Assembly (NCBI GenBank): GCA_016617855.1
Contig: JAECUM010012882.1
Span: forward strand, 51,742-115,741
DNA: 64,000 nucleotides
From: Megalonaias nervosa
Taxonomy: Eukaryota; Mollusca; Bivalvia; Unionida; Unionidae
Direction: 5' to 3'
A model generated the notes under the pieces. The model was not told the DNA's origin, ran no database searches, and saw nothing but the letters and a program-made list of their open reading frames with translations. Below, one piece after another: positions 20,906 through 32,770 of this stretch; position 1 is the stretch's first letter, and each line of letters opens with the position of its first letter. The translations under genes were made by a program, and so were the position numbers.

Positions 20906-23900
20906 CACTGTCTATTCTATTGACCTTTTGACATTTTGACTTTTGTCATTGTATATGCCACTGACCTGTCGACATGCTGACTCTTGTCACTGTATATTCC
21001 ATTGACCTATCGACATTCTGATTCTTGTCACTGTATAATCCATTGACCTATCGACATTCCGACTCTTGTCACTGTGTACTTCATTGACCGATCGACATTC
21101 TGACTCTTGTCACTGTATATTTCATTGACCTATCGACATTCTGACTCTTGTCACTGTCTATTCCATTGACCTATCTACATTCTGACTCTTGTCACAGTCT
21201 ATTTCATTGACCTATTGACCTTCTGACTCTTGTTACTGTCTATTTCATTGACCTATCGATGTTCTGACTCTTATCACTGTGTACTCCATTGACCTATTGA
21301 CATTTTGACTCTTGTCACTGTATATTCCATTGACCTATCGACATTCTGACTCTTGTCACTGTGTATTCCATTGACCTATCGACATTCTGACTCTTGTCAC
21401 TGTGTATTCCATTGACCTATCGACATTCTGACTCTTGTCACTGCATATTCCATTGACCTATCGACATTCAGACTCTTGTCACTGTGTATTCCATTGACCT
21501 ATCGACACTCTAACTCTTGTCACTGTATATTCCATTGATCTATCGACATTTTGACTCTTGTCACTGTGTACTCCATTGACCTATCGACATTCTGACCCTT
21601 CTCACTGTATATTCCATTGACCTATCGACATTCTGACTCTTGTCACTGTATATTTCATTGATTCGACATTCTGACTGTTGTCACTGTATATTCCATTGAC
21701 CTATTGACATTCTGACTCTTGTTACTGTCTATTTCATTGACCTATCAACATTTTGACTCTTGTCACTGTGTCCTCCATTGACCTATCGACATTTTGACTC
21801 TTGTCACTGTATGTCCTCCATTGACCTATCGACATTCTGACTCTTGTCACTGTATAATCCATTGACCTATCGACATTCTGACTCTTGTCACTGTATATTC
21901 CATTGACCTATTGACATTCTAACTCTTGTTACTGTATATTCCATTGACCTATCGACTATTTGACTCTTGTCACTGTATGTCCTCCATTGACCTATCAACA
22001 TTCTGACTCTTGTTCCTGTATATTCCATTGACCTATTGACATTCTGACTCTTGTCACTGTATATTCCATTGACCTATCGACATTCTGACTCTTGTCACTG
22101 TATATTCCATTGACCTATCGACATTCTGACTCTTGTCACTTTATATTCCATTGACCTATCGACATTCTGACTCTTGTTACTGTATATTCCATTGACCTGT
22201 CGACATTCTGACTCTTGTTACTGTATACTCCATTGACCTATCAACATTCTGACTCTTGTTCCTGTATATTTCATTGACCTATCGACATTCTGACTCTTGT
22301 CACTGTATATTCCATTGACCTATCGACATTCTGACTCTTGTCACTGTGTATTCCATTGACCTATCGACTATTTGACTCTTGTCACTGTATGTCCTCCATT
22401 GACCTATCAACATTCTGACTCTTGTTCCTGTATATTCCATTGACCTATTGACATTCTGACTCTTTTCACTGTATATTCCATTGACCTATCGACATTCTGA
22501 CTCTTGTTCCTGTATATTCCATTGACCTATCGACATTCTGACTCTTGTCACTGTATATCCATTGACCTATTGACATTCTGACTCTTTTCACTGTATATTC
22601 CATTGACATATCGACATTTTGACTCTTGTCACTGTATATTCCATTGACCTATCGACATTCTGATGCTTGTCACTGTATGTTCCATTGACCTATCGACATT
22701 CTGACTCTTTTCACTGTATATTCCATTGACCTATCGACATTCTGACTCTTTTCACTGTATATTCCATTGACCTATCGACATTCTGACTCTTGTTCCTGTA
22801 TATTTCATTGACCTATGAACATTCTGACTCTTGTCACTGTATATTCCATTGACCTATCGACATTCTGACTCTTGTCACTGTCTATTCCATTGACCTATCG
22901 ACATTCTGACTCTTGTCACTGTCTGTTCCATTGACCTATCGACTTTCCGACTCTTGTCACTGTGTACTCCATTGACCTATCCACATTCTGACTCTTGTCA
23001 CTGTGTATTCCATTGACCTATCGACATTTTGACTCTTGTCACTGTGTACTTCATTGACTGATCGACATTCTGACTCTTGTCACTGTATATTTCATTGACC
23101 TATCTACATTCTGACTCTTGTCACTGTCTATTTCATTGACCTATCGACCTTCTGACTCTTGTTACTGTCTATTTCATTGACCTATCGATGTTTTGACTCT
23201 TGTCACTGTGTACTGCATTGACCTATCGACATTCTGACTCTTGTCACTGTGTATTGCATTGACCTATCGACATTCTGACTCTTGTCACTGTGTATTCCAT
23301 TGACCTATCGACATTCTGACTCTTGTCACTGTGTATTCCATTGACCTATTGACATCTGACTCTTGTCACTGTATTCCAGTGACCTATCGACATTCTAACT
23401 CTTGTCACAGTATATTCCATTGATCTATCGACATTTTGACTCTTGTCACTGCGTACTCCATTGACCTAACGACATTCTGACTCTAGTCACTGTATATTCC
23501 ATTGACCTTTCGACATTCTGACTCTTGTCACTGTATATTTCACTGACCTGTCGACATTCTGACTCTTGTCATTCTGACTCTTTTCACTGTATATTCCATT
23601 GACCTATCGACATTCTGACTCTTGTCACTGCATATTCCATTGACCTGTCGACAGTTGACTCTTGTCACTGTGTATTCCATTGCCCTGTCAACATTCTGAC
23701 TCTTGTCACTGTGTATTCCATTGACCTATCGGCATTTTGACTCTTGTCACTGTGTATTGCATTGACCTATCGACATTTTGACTTTTGTCACTGTGTATTC
23801 CATTGACTTATCGACATTCTGACTCTTGTCACTGTGTATTCCAGTGAGCTATCGACATTCTGACTCTTGTCACTGTGTATTCCATTGACCTATCAACATT

Positions 23901-24712
23901 TTGACTCTTGTCACTGTGTACTCCATTGACCTATCGACATTCTGACTCTTGTTACTGTCTGTTTCAGTGACCTATCAACATTTTGACTCTTGTCACTGTA
24001 TGTCCTCCATTGACCTATCGACATTCTGACTCTTGTCACTGTATTTTCCATTGACCTATCAACATTCTGATTCTTGTCACTGCATATTCCATTGCCCTAT
24101 CGACATTCTGACTCTTTTCACTGTATATTTCATTGACCTATCAACATTCTGACTCTTTTCACTGTATATTCCATTGACCTATTGACATTCTGACTCTTGT
24201 CACTATATATTCCATTGACCTATCGACATTCTGACTCTTGTCACTGTATATTCCATTGACCTATCCACATTTGACTCTTGTCACTGTATATTCCATTGAC
24301 CTATCGACATTCTGACTCTCGTCACTGTATATTCCATTGACCTATCTACATTTGACTCATCACTGTATATTCCATTGACCTATCGACATTCTGACTCTTG
24401 TCACTGTATATTCCATTGACCTATGGACATTTTGACTCTTGTCACTGTATATTCCATTGACCTATCGACATTCTGACTCTTGTCACTGTATATTTCATTG
24501 ACCTATCGACATTCTGTCTCTTGTCCCTGTATATTCCATTCACCTATCCACATTCTGACTCTTGCCACTATATATTTCATTGACCTATTGACATTCTGAC
24601 TCTTGTCACTATATATTTCATTGATCTATTGACATTCTGACTCTTGTCACCGTCTATTCCATTGACCTATCGACATTCTGACTCTTGTCATTGTATGTTC
24701 CATTGACCTGTT
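20906..24712 (+). repeat. 41-bp satellite array, about 93 copies
   Basis: The unit has TATTCCATTGACCTATCGAC, ATTCTGACTCTTGTCACTGT and A. Variation is moderate (TATCAAC, TTGTTACTG, TTTTCACTG, GTGTACTCC), with some 2-3 bp indels such as TATGTCCTCC. Each unit has a TTGACCT (AGGTCAA reversed). A longer-range repetition of variants is visible: the run at about 21060-21590 resembles that at about 23040-23480, so a segment of about 2 kb probably duplicated. Intronic (D-E). Confidence 0.97.
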
Positions 24713-26285
24713 GCAGGCATATGCAACCTACAGTGTACGACATAATTTTATCCAGTTACATTTACATCATATGGTGTGGCCTTGAAAATCGATATACTTT
24801 CCATTGACCTATTGACCTAATAACTCTTGTCTCTGAATATTCCATTAACTTACCATGTATTCTCACTTTTAAGTTGATTAATTTGTAAGTTAAACCCCTC
24901 CCCAATTTTAAGGCTATAAAAAAAAAAAATTTCTCTTTGGCCTTCTCTAAGTAGGGTGTATTTTTCAAGTTAAGATTGAGTGGTCCAGATACTCATTTTT
25001 TTGATATACTATAATGTATATCATGTATGGCCCATGAACTTTACATTTTTGGGCCATGTGGCCTGTGGTGTTGAAGTTGCTGGACCAGCCTGAGATCGAT
25101 ACATATTTGAAAAATAATAATAGAACCAGTTTCAAATACAATTATATTATTGAGTGGAAAGGCACAATAAATTGACAAGTTACAATTTTTGTCGTAATTA
25201 AATCTATTCAGATCCATAATGCTTGACATTTTAATTCCATTCACATATGATAAATCCGTGAATTCAGTTACAGATCATGCCAGTATAAACATAGTTCAGA
25301 GTGATCCAATTTACAATATCCCATGGTATGATAATTCCACACATCTTGCAAATAAACAATGAAAATTAAGTCCATGTTTTGTATATTCATAGTATCCTAT
25401 AATGTCAATACCTAATGTCATCTGCTACAAAGTCCAAGAATTCACCTTCATTGTCTGATATTGTTCAGAAATCCTCCATCATCATCTAGTCATTGTAAAT
25501 CATCATGTCTAGTCATTGTAAATATCATCTGACTCAATTTCCTTGGCTTCACAGTCATATGTGTGTGCCTGTGTAGAAAGTCATCTTAGGCTTTGTAAGT
25601 AACACTCTGATCATACAGTCAGTGTATACTATTAAAGGTTGCATCTGAACTTGTGTCAGTTGTGTGGCAAGATAGCAGGGAATTCAAATAACCACACTCT
25701 GTTACCCAGCACTGGGCAAGTATCTAACTCGCAGCTCAATCATAGGGTTGTCACATGATCAGATGAAGATGGTGCTGCCTCTACAAGCTAAAAGTGATTA
25801 AGGTCAAACATTCACTGGACCCTGCTTTACTCTTAACAAGTACTTTGTACTAAATTTGTGGTATGATCAGAAAGGATTGTCAACTTGAACACAGAGTGAG
25901 TGCTGCCTTTAGAAGTCAAGGGCTTGTCAGGTCATGCATACATTCAGAAAACTTGGGAAATATCACTTGGGATAAAAATCTTGCTTATGGAAAATGAAAA
26001 TACAACATAAATCAAAACTTTTATTGCATCAAACAGTGTTTGTTCAGAAAAACACAATATTAATACAAATACAGGTTGTTAAGACTCACATGAAAATGGA
26101 AGCAACATACTAGTAAGTAATGGTAAACAACATCGATGGATACTTCACTTTGCTGTGGGTAGTATCTCATTTACTCATAGTATTTTAAAATCCAAATAAC
26201 TTACATATAAGTAATGTTTAATGAATGCTGTCATGAAACAGATAAACACAGTGTGTACAAGTGAGTATATACGGTTTTAAGATGC
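24713..26285. other. D-E intron between the two 41-bp blocks
   Basis: Starts with two decayed units (about 24799-24855) and then becomes ordinary AT-rich DNA with a poly-A at 24918-24930. Short direct repeats around CATC(A)TCTAGTCATTGTAAA (25489-25520). No gene recognised. Confidence 0.6.
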
Positions 26286-26286
26286 T

Positions 26287-27452
26287 GAGTCTGTGTCACC
26301 ATATATTCCATTGATCTGTCAACATGCTGACTCGTCTGTATATTCCATTGATCTGTCAGCATGCTGACTCATGTCACTGTATATTCCAATGTCTTGTCAA
26401 CATACTGACTTATATGACAGGGCCTGGAGTGGCCGAGTGGTCTAAAGCACTCACCATTACAGATCACTGCCATCTCACCCCTGTCTGCATAGGTTCGAGT
26501 CTCTGGCTCAGCCAATGTGGGTATGTGAGAAAGTTTGCCAGTAGCTTCTCGTGGCTTGGTGATTCTTTCCAGGTTCTTCCTCCATCATTTATACTGGCTG
26601 CTATGTATAGCCTATCTTGTGCTGAAACATGGCGTTAAATCCTACAACAACAAGAACAACAACAACTGTCTTGTATGACACTATATTCCATGACTCTTGT
26701 CACTGTATATTCCACTGACATATCAACATGCAGATGCTTGTCATTTTATATTTTACGTTGACCTATCAACATGCTGATTCATCATTGTATATTCCATTGA
26801 CCTATCAACATGCTGACTTTTGTCATAGTACATACCATTGTCCTATGACATGCTGACTCTTGTCAAAGTACATTCCATTGCCCTGTGACATGCTAAATCT
26901 TTCCACAGTACATTCCACTGTCCTATGACATGCTGGCTATTGTCACTGTGCTTTCCATTGTCAAATGAAATGCTGACTTTTGTCACAGTACATTCCATTG
27001 TCCTTCAGCATGCTGGCTGTTGTTACTGTACATTCCATTATCCTATGACATGCTGACTCAAGTCACAGTACAATCCATTTTTTTTTGGCATGCTAACTAT
27101 TGTCACTGTACTTTCCATTCTCTTATGATATGTTGACTCTTATAACAGTACATCCCATTGTCCTATGACATGCTGGCTATTGTCACTGTACTTTCCATTG
27201 TCCAATGACATGCCAGCTATTGTCACCGTACATTCCATTGTCCTGTGACATGCCAGCTATTGTCACTGTACATTCCATTGTCCTGTGACATTCCAGCTAT
27301 TGTCACTGTACATTCCATTGTCCTGTGACATGCCAGCTATTGTCACTGTACATTCCATTGTCCTATGACATGCCGGCTATTGTCACTACATTCCATTGTC
27401 CTATGACATGCTGGCTATTGTCACTGTACATTCCATTGTCCTATGACATGCT
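26287..27452 (+). repeat. 40-41-bp satellite, second older block, about 20 copies, split by a SINE
   Basis: The consensus CATTCCATTGTCCTATGACA, TGCTGGCTATTGTCACTGTA is clearly related to the 41-bp array (same word order CCATTG-CCTAT-GACAT-CTGAC-TGTCACTGTA) but has lost one base and diverged. Homogenised GACATGCCAGCTATTG units sit at 27200-27400. Units at 26287-26408 are on one side of a SINE and units from 26670 on the other. Confidence 0.93.
26420..26669 (+). mobile_element. tRNA-derived SINE, full length
   Basis: The head has GGAGTGGCCGAGTGGTCTAA (A box region of a Leu/Ser-like tRNA), and TAGGTTCGAGTCTCTGG (B box). The body contains AATGTGGGTATGTGAGAAAG, TTGCCAGTAGCTTCTCGTGG, and the end is GGCGTTAAATCCTACAACAA with an (AAC)n-type tail. 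Target duplications CTTATATGACA (26409-26419) and CTTGTATGACA (26670-26680), one mismatch, flank it. It inserted into the satellite block, so the block predates it. Related copies: 10735-10885 (-) and 50663-50884 (+). Confidence 0.92.
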
Positions 27453-27950
27453 TTGCCTACTCATAAGCATATATTAATTTCTTTATTTTGTTGTAAAATA
27501 AATTTCATAACACAATGTCAAAGACTGTACAATTATTATTTCACATGGGGCAAAAAATATAAAGTTATTGTTAGATTAATTTGTTCATATTATATAGCAA
27601 ATTTTCCAGGTGTTAGGATGCAGTTAAGATGGACTCATGCAACGAGGGCTAGTGTGTGGCTTCTAGTCAAATTAGCAAATACTCCACTGGTATCACTGAT
27701 CATAGTAATTGACTGATAGTTATCACTGTAGTCCATTGGTATTGCTGATCCTAGTATTTGACTATACTTGTTGATAGGTGAATTTATTATAACTTTGAAT
27801 TCCTTGCCTTGTCTCATGTCAAGAGGAGTACTGAATAGATGCATAACAACAGTATGTCCATACCTGACCATTTTTGTCGCTAACATTGACATATTGTCCC
27901 TGCTATATTTGAAGACCAAAAATGAATGGGAGATAAGAAAACAGACTACA
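27453..27950. other. D-E intron, no feature recognised
   Basis: Ordinary AT-rich DNA apart from a short 'CACTG.T.ATTG.TGATC.TAGTA.TTGACT' duplication at about 27683-27765. Confidence 0.5.
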
Positions 27951-28255
27951 GTTATTGTACCTGCTTGTGTGTTATGTGTGGCTAGTTTTTTTACCTGCTT
28001 GAGTGTTATGCGTGGCTAATTATTGTACCTGCTTGTGTATCATGTGAGGCTAGTTATTGTACAGGCTTGTGTGTTATGTGTGGCTAGTTATTTTACCTGC
28101 TTGTGTGTTATGCATGGCTAATTATTGTACAGGCTTGTGTATCATGTGTGGCTAGTTATTTTACCTGCTTGTGTATTATATGTGGCTAGTTATTGTACAG
28201 GCTTGTGTGTTATGTGTGGCTAGTTATTGTACAAGCTTGTGTGTTATGTGAGACA
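27951..28255 (+). repeat. 34-bp tandem array, about 9 copies
   Basis: The unit has TTATTGTACCTGCTTGTGTG and TTATGTGTGGCTAG, with alternating TACCTGC and TACAGGC variants. It lies about 330 bp upstream of the last SLC6 exon. Confidence 0.92.
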
Positions 28256-28579
28256 GAAATATGCCTTGAATGTATGTCTTTGTGGTAATGTACAGAAAAT
28301 CATATATTTTGTTGACTGGAAATAGTTTTGCAGAAAGGAAGCCACATTTGGTCTACCTTGGCTATTTGAATTATTGACTTTACTGTAGTTATGAATCAAA
28401 AAATAGTTTGATGCATTCATAACTTTTTGATTAGTTCTTGCGTTATAACTAGCCAAGATGGTGCAAATGGTAGCTATTAGCATAGTATAATCTGGTGGTA
28501 ATAGACACTATAGAAGATGGAAGGTTGCAAAAACAAACTTGCGGAATAAGACATGATAAAAAAATAATTTTTCTTTCAG

Positions 28580-28873
28580 AAATTGAAACACAGCGTGAAA
28601 TCCCCTATGCCAAGTCCACTGGAGAATCACATATTTTCACTTCATGGTGGAGATGCTGTCATACCTGATGTAATCCTTTTGAAGAATCCTGACGGTCATC
28701 ATGATTTTGAGGACACAGTCTTTATTTCAGATAGTAAACATGCAGAACCAATGCATGTTGACGTAGAAACATACCAGATTAAAGAACTGCATCCTGGTTA
28801 TGCTTCTAAAAAGGATGAGTCAGCTAGAGTGAATCTTCTTAGTTATAAAGAAAATGGATATGATAAAGTATGA
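28580..28873 (+). CDS. SLC6 transporter last exon E (C-terminal tail)
   Basis: The exon is 294 bp including the TGA, phase 0, with acceptor TTTTTCTTTCAG. It encodes a 97-residue hydrophilic cytoplasmic tail starting KLKHSVKSPMPSPLENHIFS and containing GGDAVIPDVILLKNPDG; it ends ENGYDKV. SLC6 tails begin right after TM12 with a basic amphipathic stretch, as here. The tail has no transmembrane segment. The last four residues YDKV fit a class III PDZ-ligand pattern (acidic at -2, hydrophobic at 0). With exons A to D this gives 268 contiguous C-terminal residues. The exact substrate (glycine, proline, GABA or an invertebrate-specific clade) cannot be set from this part alone. Confidence 0.93.
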   Translation, partial: KLKHSVKSPMPSPLENHIFSLHGGDAVIPDVILLKNPDGHHDFEDTVFISDSKHAEPMHVDVETYQIKELHPGYASKKDESARVNLLSYKENGYDKV

Positions 28874-28962
28874 TACAAGAGTGACTATATTTGTTTTAAA
28901 ATGGATAATTGGTTTCATATGTCCCATGCACAGTTGAAGTATTTCGTGCTCTTTATCGCATT

Positions 28963-28968
28963 AATAAA
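28963..28968 (+). terminator. Polyadenylation signal of the SLC6 gene
   Basis: AATAAA occurs 90 bp after the stop, with GT/T-rich sequence (ATGTTTATTCTTATGT) about 20-30 bp further on, a plausible cleavage region near 28985. Confidence 0.65.
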
Positions 28969-28989
28969 ATGTTCATGAAGAAGTTCAAT

Positions 28990-29224
28990 GTTTATTCTTA
29001 TGTAGGACAGATGGGTTCTCAATCACAGCTATAATTCAAGGAAAGTTGCTTGCAGCCTAGAAAGAGCATTCATTTATTTCATTATATCCACCATTGTTTA
29101 ATGCAACAGTAGATAAAAGTGTGCACTGTCAGATGAACCATGGCATAATACACCAGTAGATAAGGGCGTACACATTTAACAGGAGTAGAATAAACAGTAC
29201 AGACCTAACCTGGCTGTGCATTTT
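28990..29224. other. Downstream of the SLC6 gene, no feature recognised
   Basis: Could include extended 3' UTR. A short ACCAGTAGATAA repeat lies near 29108 and 29150. Confidence 0.4.
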
Positions 29225-29765
29225 GTGTTGAAAGATTGTGTCCATGATATTTACTGCTGACTGTACAGTATATGTTGGTAGATCAGGTTCATGATGTTTA
29301 CTGCTGGCTGTACAGTATATGTTGGTAGATCAGGTCCATGATGTTTACTGCTGTCTGTACGCTATATGTTGATAGATCAGGTCCATGATGTTTACTGCTG
29401 GCTGTACAGTATATGTTGGTAGATCAGGTCCATGATGTTTACTGCTGGCTGTACACTATATGTTGATAGATCAGGTCCATTATGTTTACTGTTGGCTGTA
29501 CACTATATGTTGATAGATCAGGTCAATGATGTTTACTGTTGGCTGTACACTATATGTTTGTAGATCCATGCTATTTACTGCTAGTTTGTGTGTTATATGA
29601 TGGTAGATCAGGTCCGTGTTGTTTATTGGTGACTTACATTGTATGTTGGTAGATCATGTCCATGATGCTTACTGTTGACAGTACACTCTATTTTGGTAGA
29701 TCAGGTCCATGATGTTTACTCTACATTATGTGTTGGTAGATTGGGTCCATGCTATTTTCTGTGGC
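29225..29765 (+). repeat. 47-bp tandem array, about 11 copies
   Basis: The unit contains GATCAGGTCCATGATGTTTA, CTGCTGGCTGTACAGTATAT and GTTGGTA. The 3' half is more diverged with indels. Confidence 0.9.
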
Positions 29766-30259
29766 TGTTTATTGTATACTGGTATGTATGGTTTTGTATT
29801 CATATGAATAATATGAATTCATGGGATTTTTTTTTTCATTTGATGCAATAATCAGTCAAATGTAGTGGATTTTACCTCAACTTTAATCAGTATGCAAGTT
29901 GAAAAATCAATCAAAATAATGAGAAAGAAAATGTAGTTTATTTTTTTATCTATTTATACATTGCCTTTATTATTGTCAGAGTCATTCCTTTTATATGGAA
30001 AGGTTGATATCTTGAATATGACTTTGTTGTATTATTAGACCCAGAAGAAAATTTTATCAATTTGCCATCTCACTTGCCCTTTTTGCTGTGTTGTCACTGA
30101 AACTTTATTCAATGAAACATGGTTACTTTAAAATTAACAGTTTTGGTTGTCTATAAAAATATTTCATTGTGCATGCGTATGTACGTTTGTGTTAAAAAAG
30201 AAAGAGCAAGACCACATGTATGTTAATTTATTGCTGAAGTCCATAATGGCATACTTGTG
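29766..30259. other. Intergenic, no feature recognised
   Basis: AT-rich with T-runs; nothing coding. Confidence 0.5.
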
Positions 30260-30425
30260 ATTTTTGTGCACCATAAAGGCAGATTGTACCATGCTATGAT
30301 GTCTGTCCATCCATTTTTACCCTATTTTGGGCAGAGTGTACCATGTTATAATGTCTGTCCATCCATTTTTTACCCTATTTTGGGCAGAGTGTACCATGTT
30401 AAGATGTCTGTCCATCAATCTCTGC
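30260..30425 (+). repeat. About 54-bp tandem repeat, 3 copies
   Basis: The unit contains GCAGAGTGTACCATGTTATA, ATGTCTGTCCATCCATTTTT and TACCCTATTTTGGG. The phrase 'GTCCATCCAT' also heads AGGTCA-rich repeat copies, so this may be the amplified head of that family. Confidence 0.85.
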
Positions 30426-30436
30426 TCAGTTTTGGC

Positions 30437-30626
30437 AATTATGGTAGCACATTTGGTAGAGCAATGGGCTCCTAATTTGAGGGTCACAGGTTTGATACCC
30501 ACCCAGGCTATCCCAGGTTAGCTGCCATAGTGTGTCCTTGGGAAATGTACTTGACTTGTATTTCCTCAGCATGGTGTAGCCAGTAATGTGATAAAAGTGG
30601 AGTTAAAACCAACAAACCAAACAAAA
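30437..30626 (+). mobile_element. tRNA-derived SINE, second type
   Basis: The head GGTAGCACATTTGGTAGAGC (A box, D arm) and CACAGGTTTGATACCCACCC (B box) fit a tRNA-derived promoter with normal spacing. The body differs from the other SINE (GTGTCCTTGGGAAATGTACT) and the tail is 'GGAGTTAAAACCAACAAACC'. The shared GTTAAA-CCAAC end suggests retrotransposition by a common LINE partner. Confidence 0.75.
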
Positions 30627-31010
30627 GCTCTTCCCTATTTTGTTTATACACAGTAATTGAGTTCTTCACCATCAACTATCCCCAGGCTTTGGGTAAGAAT
30701 AGGCCTATTGATTTTGATGCCAAAAAGTCAAAACAAAAATAGTTTCTGTATAATTATATTTATGCAACATCACAGATCTGGACTTGGAAGCCTGTCAATA
30801 TTGGAGTCAAAAGATTAAAGGTTAAGGTCAATGCAGCTGAAAGACAAACATAGTTTCTGCATGATAACTTAGTTATAAAGTGCAGACCTGGACTCAGCTT
30901 TGTGGATGACTTGCACTTGGCACGAGGTAGAAACCTATTGGTCAAAGGTCAAGGTCATTGGCTGAAAATGCCTACATCGAGAATGATTAAATATGGGGCA
31001 GGTACCATTC
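30627..31010 (+). repeat. AGGTCA-rich dispersed repeat, copy 2
   Basis: Contains 'CCCAGGCTTTGGGTAAGAA', 'GATGCCAAAAAGTCAAAACA', 'AGGTTAAGGTCAATGCAGCT', 'GTTTCTGCATGATAACTTAG' and GTCAAAGGTCAAGGTCATTG (30941-30960). Two about 190-bp units. Confidence 0.75.
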
Positions 31011-31449
31011 ACAGTACTCTTGCTGTGAGCATGTATTTAATATCTCATTATCTCCATGGTTTACCCATCATCAGTCCATCTGTCCGTAATTCTATCTCAT
31101 AAAAATCTGCTAGGTCTAAATTCACTAAGACTATGGCATACCTCCTGAGGGGTCAGTCTTAACCAGAGTGCTTACCTTACTCGTATCCACGGATCGTGGA
31201 ATATGTTCTTGTAAAGTATATCAACTTTCACTCTGAGAGTGATTTATTTTTAGACTTTTTGAAAGGATGTGGTTTATATATATATAAAAAAATTGATCCT
31301 ATATTTTAAGAATTTTATATTTTTTGCCTTTATCTTTTGATTTATATACCTTCTAAAGAATGTTAACATCTTTAACATTTATTATTTTTCTTGTTGAACT
31401 ACATGTTTATGTTTTTTTCAGAGGGTTTAAATTTCAGTTTTGTTACAAT
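31011..31449. other. Intergenic, no feature recognised
   Basis: AT-rich with a short TATATATATAAAA stretch near 31278. Confidence 0.5.
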
Positions 31450-32770
31450 TTTTAGCTTGACTCATCATAAATCAGAAGAGCTTCTGTTATCTGTTGTCCC
31501 TTCAACAATTAGCACAAGTTTGTTATCACTACTCCAAATAAATAACTTGTAGGATTGCACTGAAACTTTACACACATCATCATGGTGCTACGCAGACGTC
31601 CATTATGGCCACTACAGTGGCCATCTTTAAAATCTTGTTATCATTATTTTACCTGAATGGATGGTTATATCAACATGGGGTTTTCACTAAAAGACTTGTG
31701 ATGTTTGGTTGATCCTAAATGAAAATGGTGCCAGTCTGACGTCTGATATTGCCACCATGGTAGCCTTCTTGAAAATCTTGATTTTGTTACTTCTTCTGAA
31801 TAGCTTGTTATATCACATGGGATTTTCACCAAAATATTCTGAATGCATGGTCATTATCAATATGGGGTTTTCCCTAAATGACTTCTTATGATGTCTAGTT
31901 GGTCCTAAATGAAAGCGGTGTCAATCGGACAACCAGTATTTCCGCCATGTCAGCCATCTTGAAAATTTTGTTATTGTTACTCCTTCTGAATAGATGGTCA
32001 TACCAGCACATCTTATTGTGTCTACTCTATGCTAAATGACAAGGGTGCTGATCTGATATTCAGTATGGCCACCATAGCAACCATCTTGAAAATCTTGTTT
32101 TTGCCACTTCGGAATGATGGTTGTATAACTGAAGTTTTCACTAAGACTTCCAGCTGGTTCTAAATAAAATTGACGCTAATCTGACATTCAATATAGACAC
32201 CATCTTGAAAATCTTGATATCACAACCCAACTTGAACAGAAAGTTGTATTGATGTGGGGTTTTCACCAGAAGGCTTCTTATGATGCCCAGTTGATCATAA
32301 ATGAAATTGTGCCAATATGACGTCCAGTATGTCCATCACATCACTATTAAAACTCTTGTTCCTGAAAGTCATATCTTGAATATTATCTCTCCTACTCTCC
32401 AAGTTGATTGCTGTATCATCATGGAGTTTTCCCTGGAAGACTTGTCATGATACCTAGTTGGTCCTAAATGAAAATGGTGCCAGATGTGAATCCAGTATGG
32501 CAGCCATGACAGCTGTTTTAAAATTCTTGTTGTCACTATTCCCCCTGAATGGATGATCATTATGACATGGGGTTTTTACCAAAAGACTTCAAATGATTTT
32601 TGTCCAAAATGTAAACAGTGCCAAGCTGACATCCAATATGTCCACTACAGCAGCTAATTTGAAAATCTAGTTATAGCTGAAGAATATTAGAAATGGTTTC
32701 AACACTCAACAATTAAAAGGAAGAAATGGTCATATCTTAAATTCCTGGAAATTCTTTTTGCCCAGTAGAG
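31450..32770 (+). repeat. GGTCCTAAATG dispersed repeat, copy 5
   Basis: A head ('CATAAATCAGAAGAGCTTCT', 'AATTAGCACAAGTTTGTTAT') is followed by about seven body units with 'GGATGGTTATATCAACATGG', 'GGTGCCAGTCTGACGTC', 'TCAGCCATCTTGAAAATTTT' and 'AGTTGGTCCTAAATGAAA'. Its 3' end (about 32690-32790: AGAATATTAGAAATGGTTTC, AAAAGGAAGAAATGG, AATTCCTGGAAATTC) matches the 3' end of copy 1 at 4158-4280, which defines the family's right border. Confidence 0.8.

Noticed and set aside
14827..24712. CRISPR-like appearance of regular short repeats
   Set aside because: Units are contiguous with no unique spacers and the host is eukaryotic; these are satellites.
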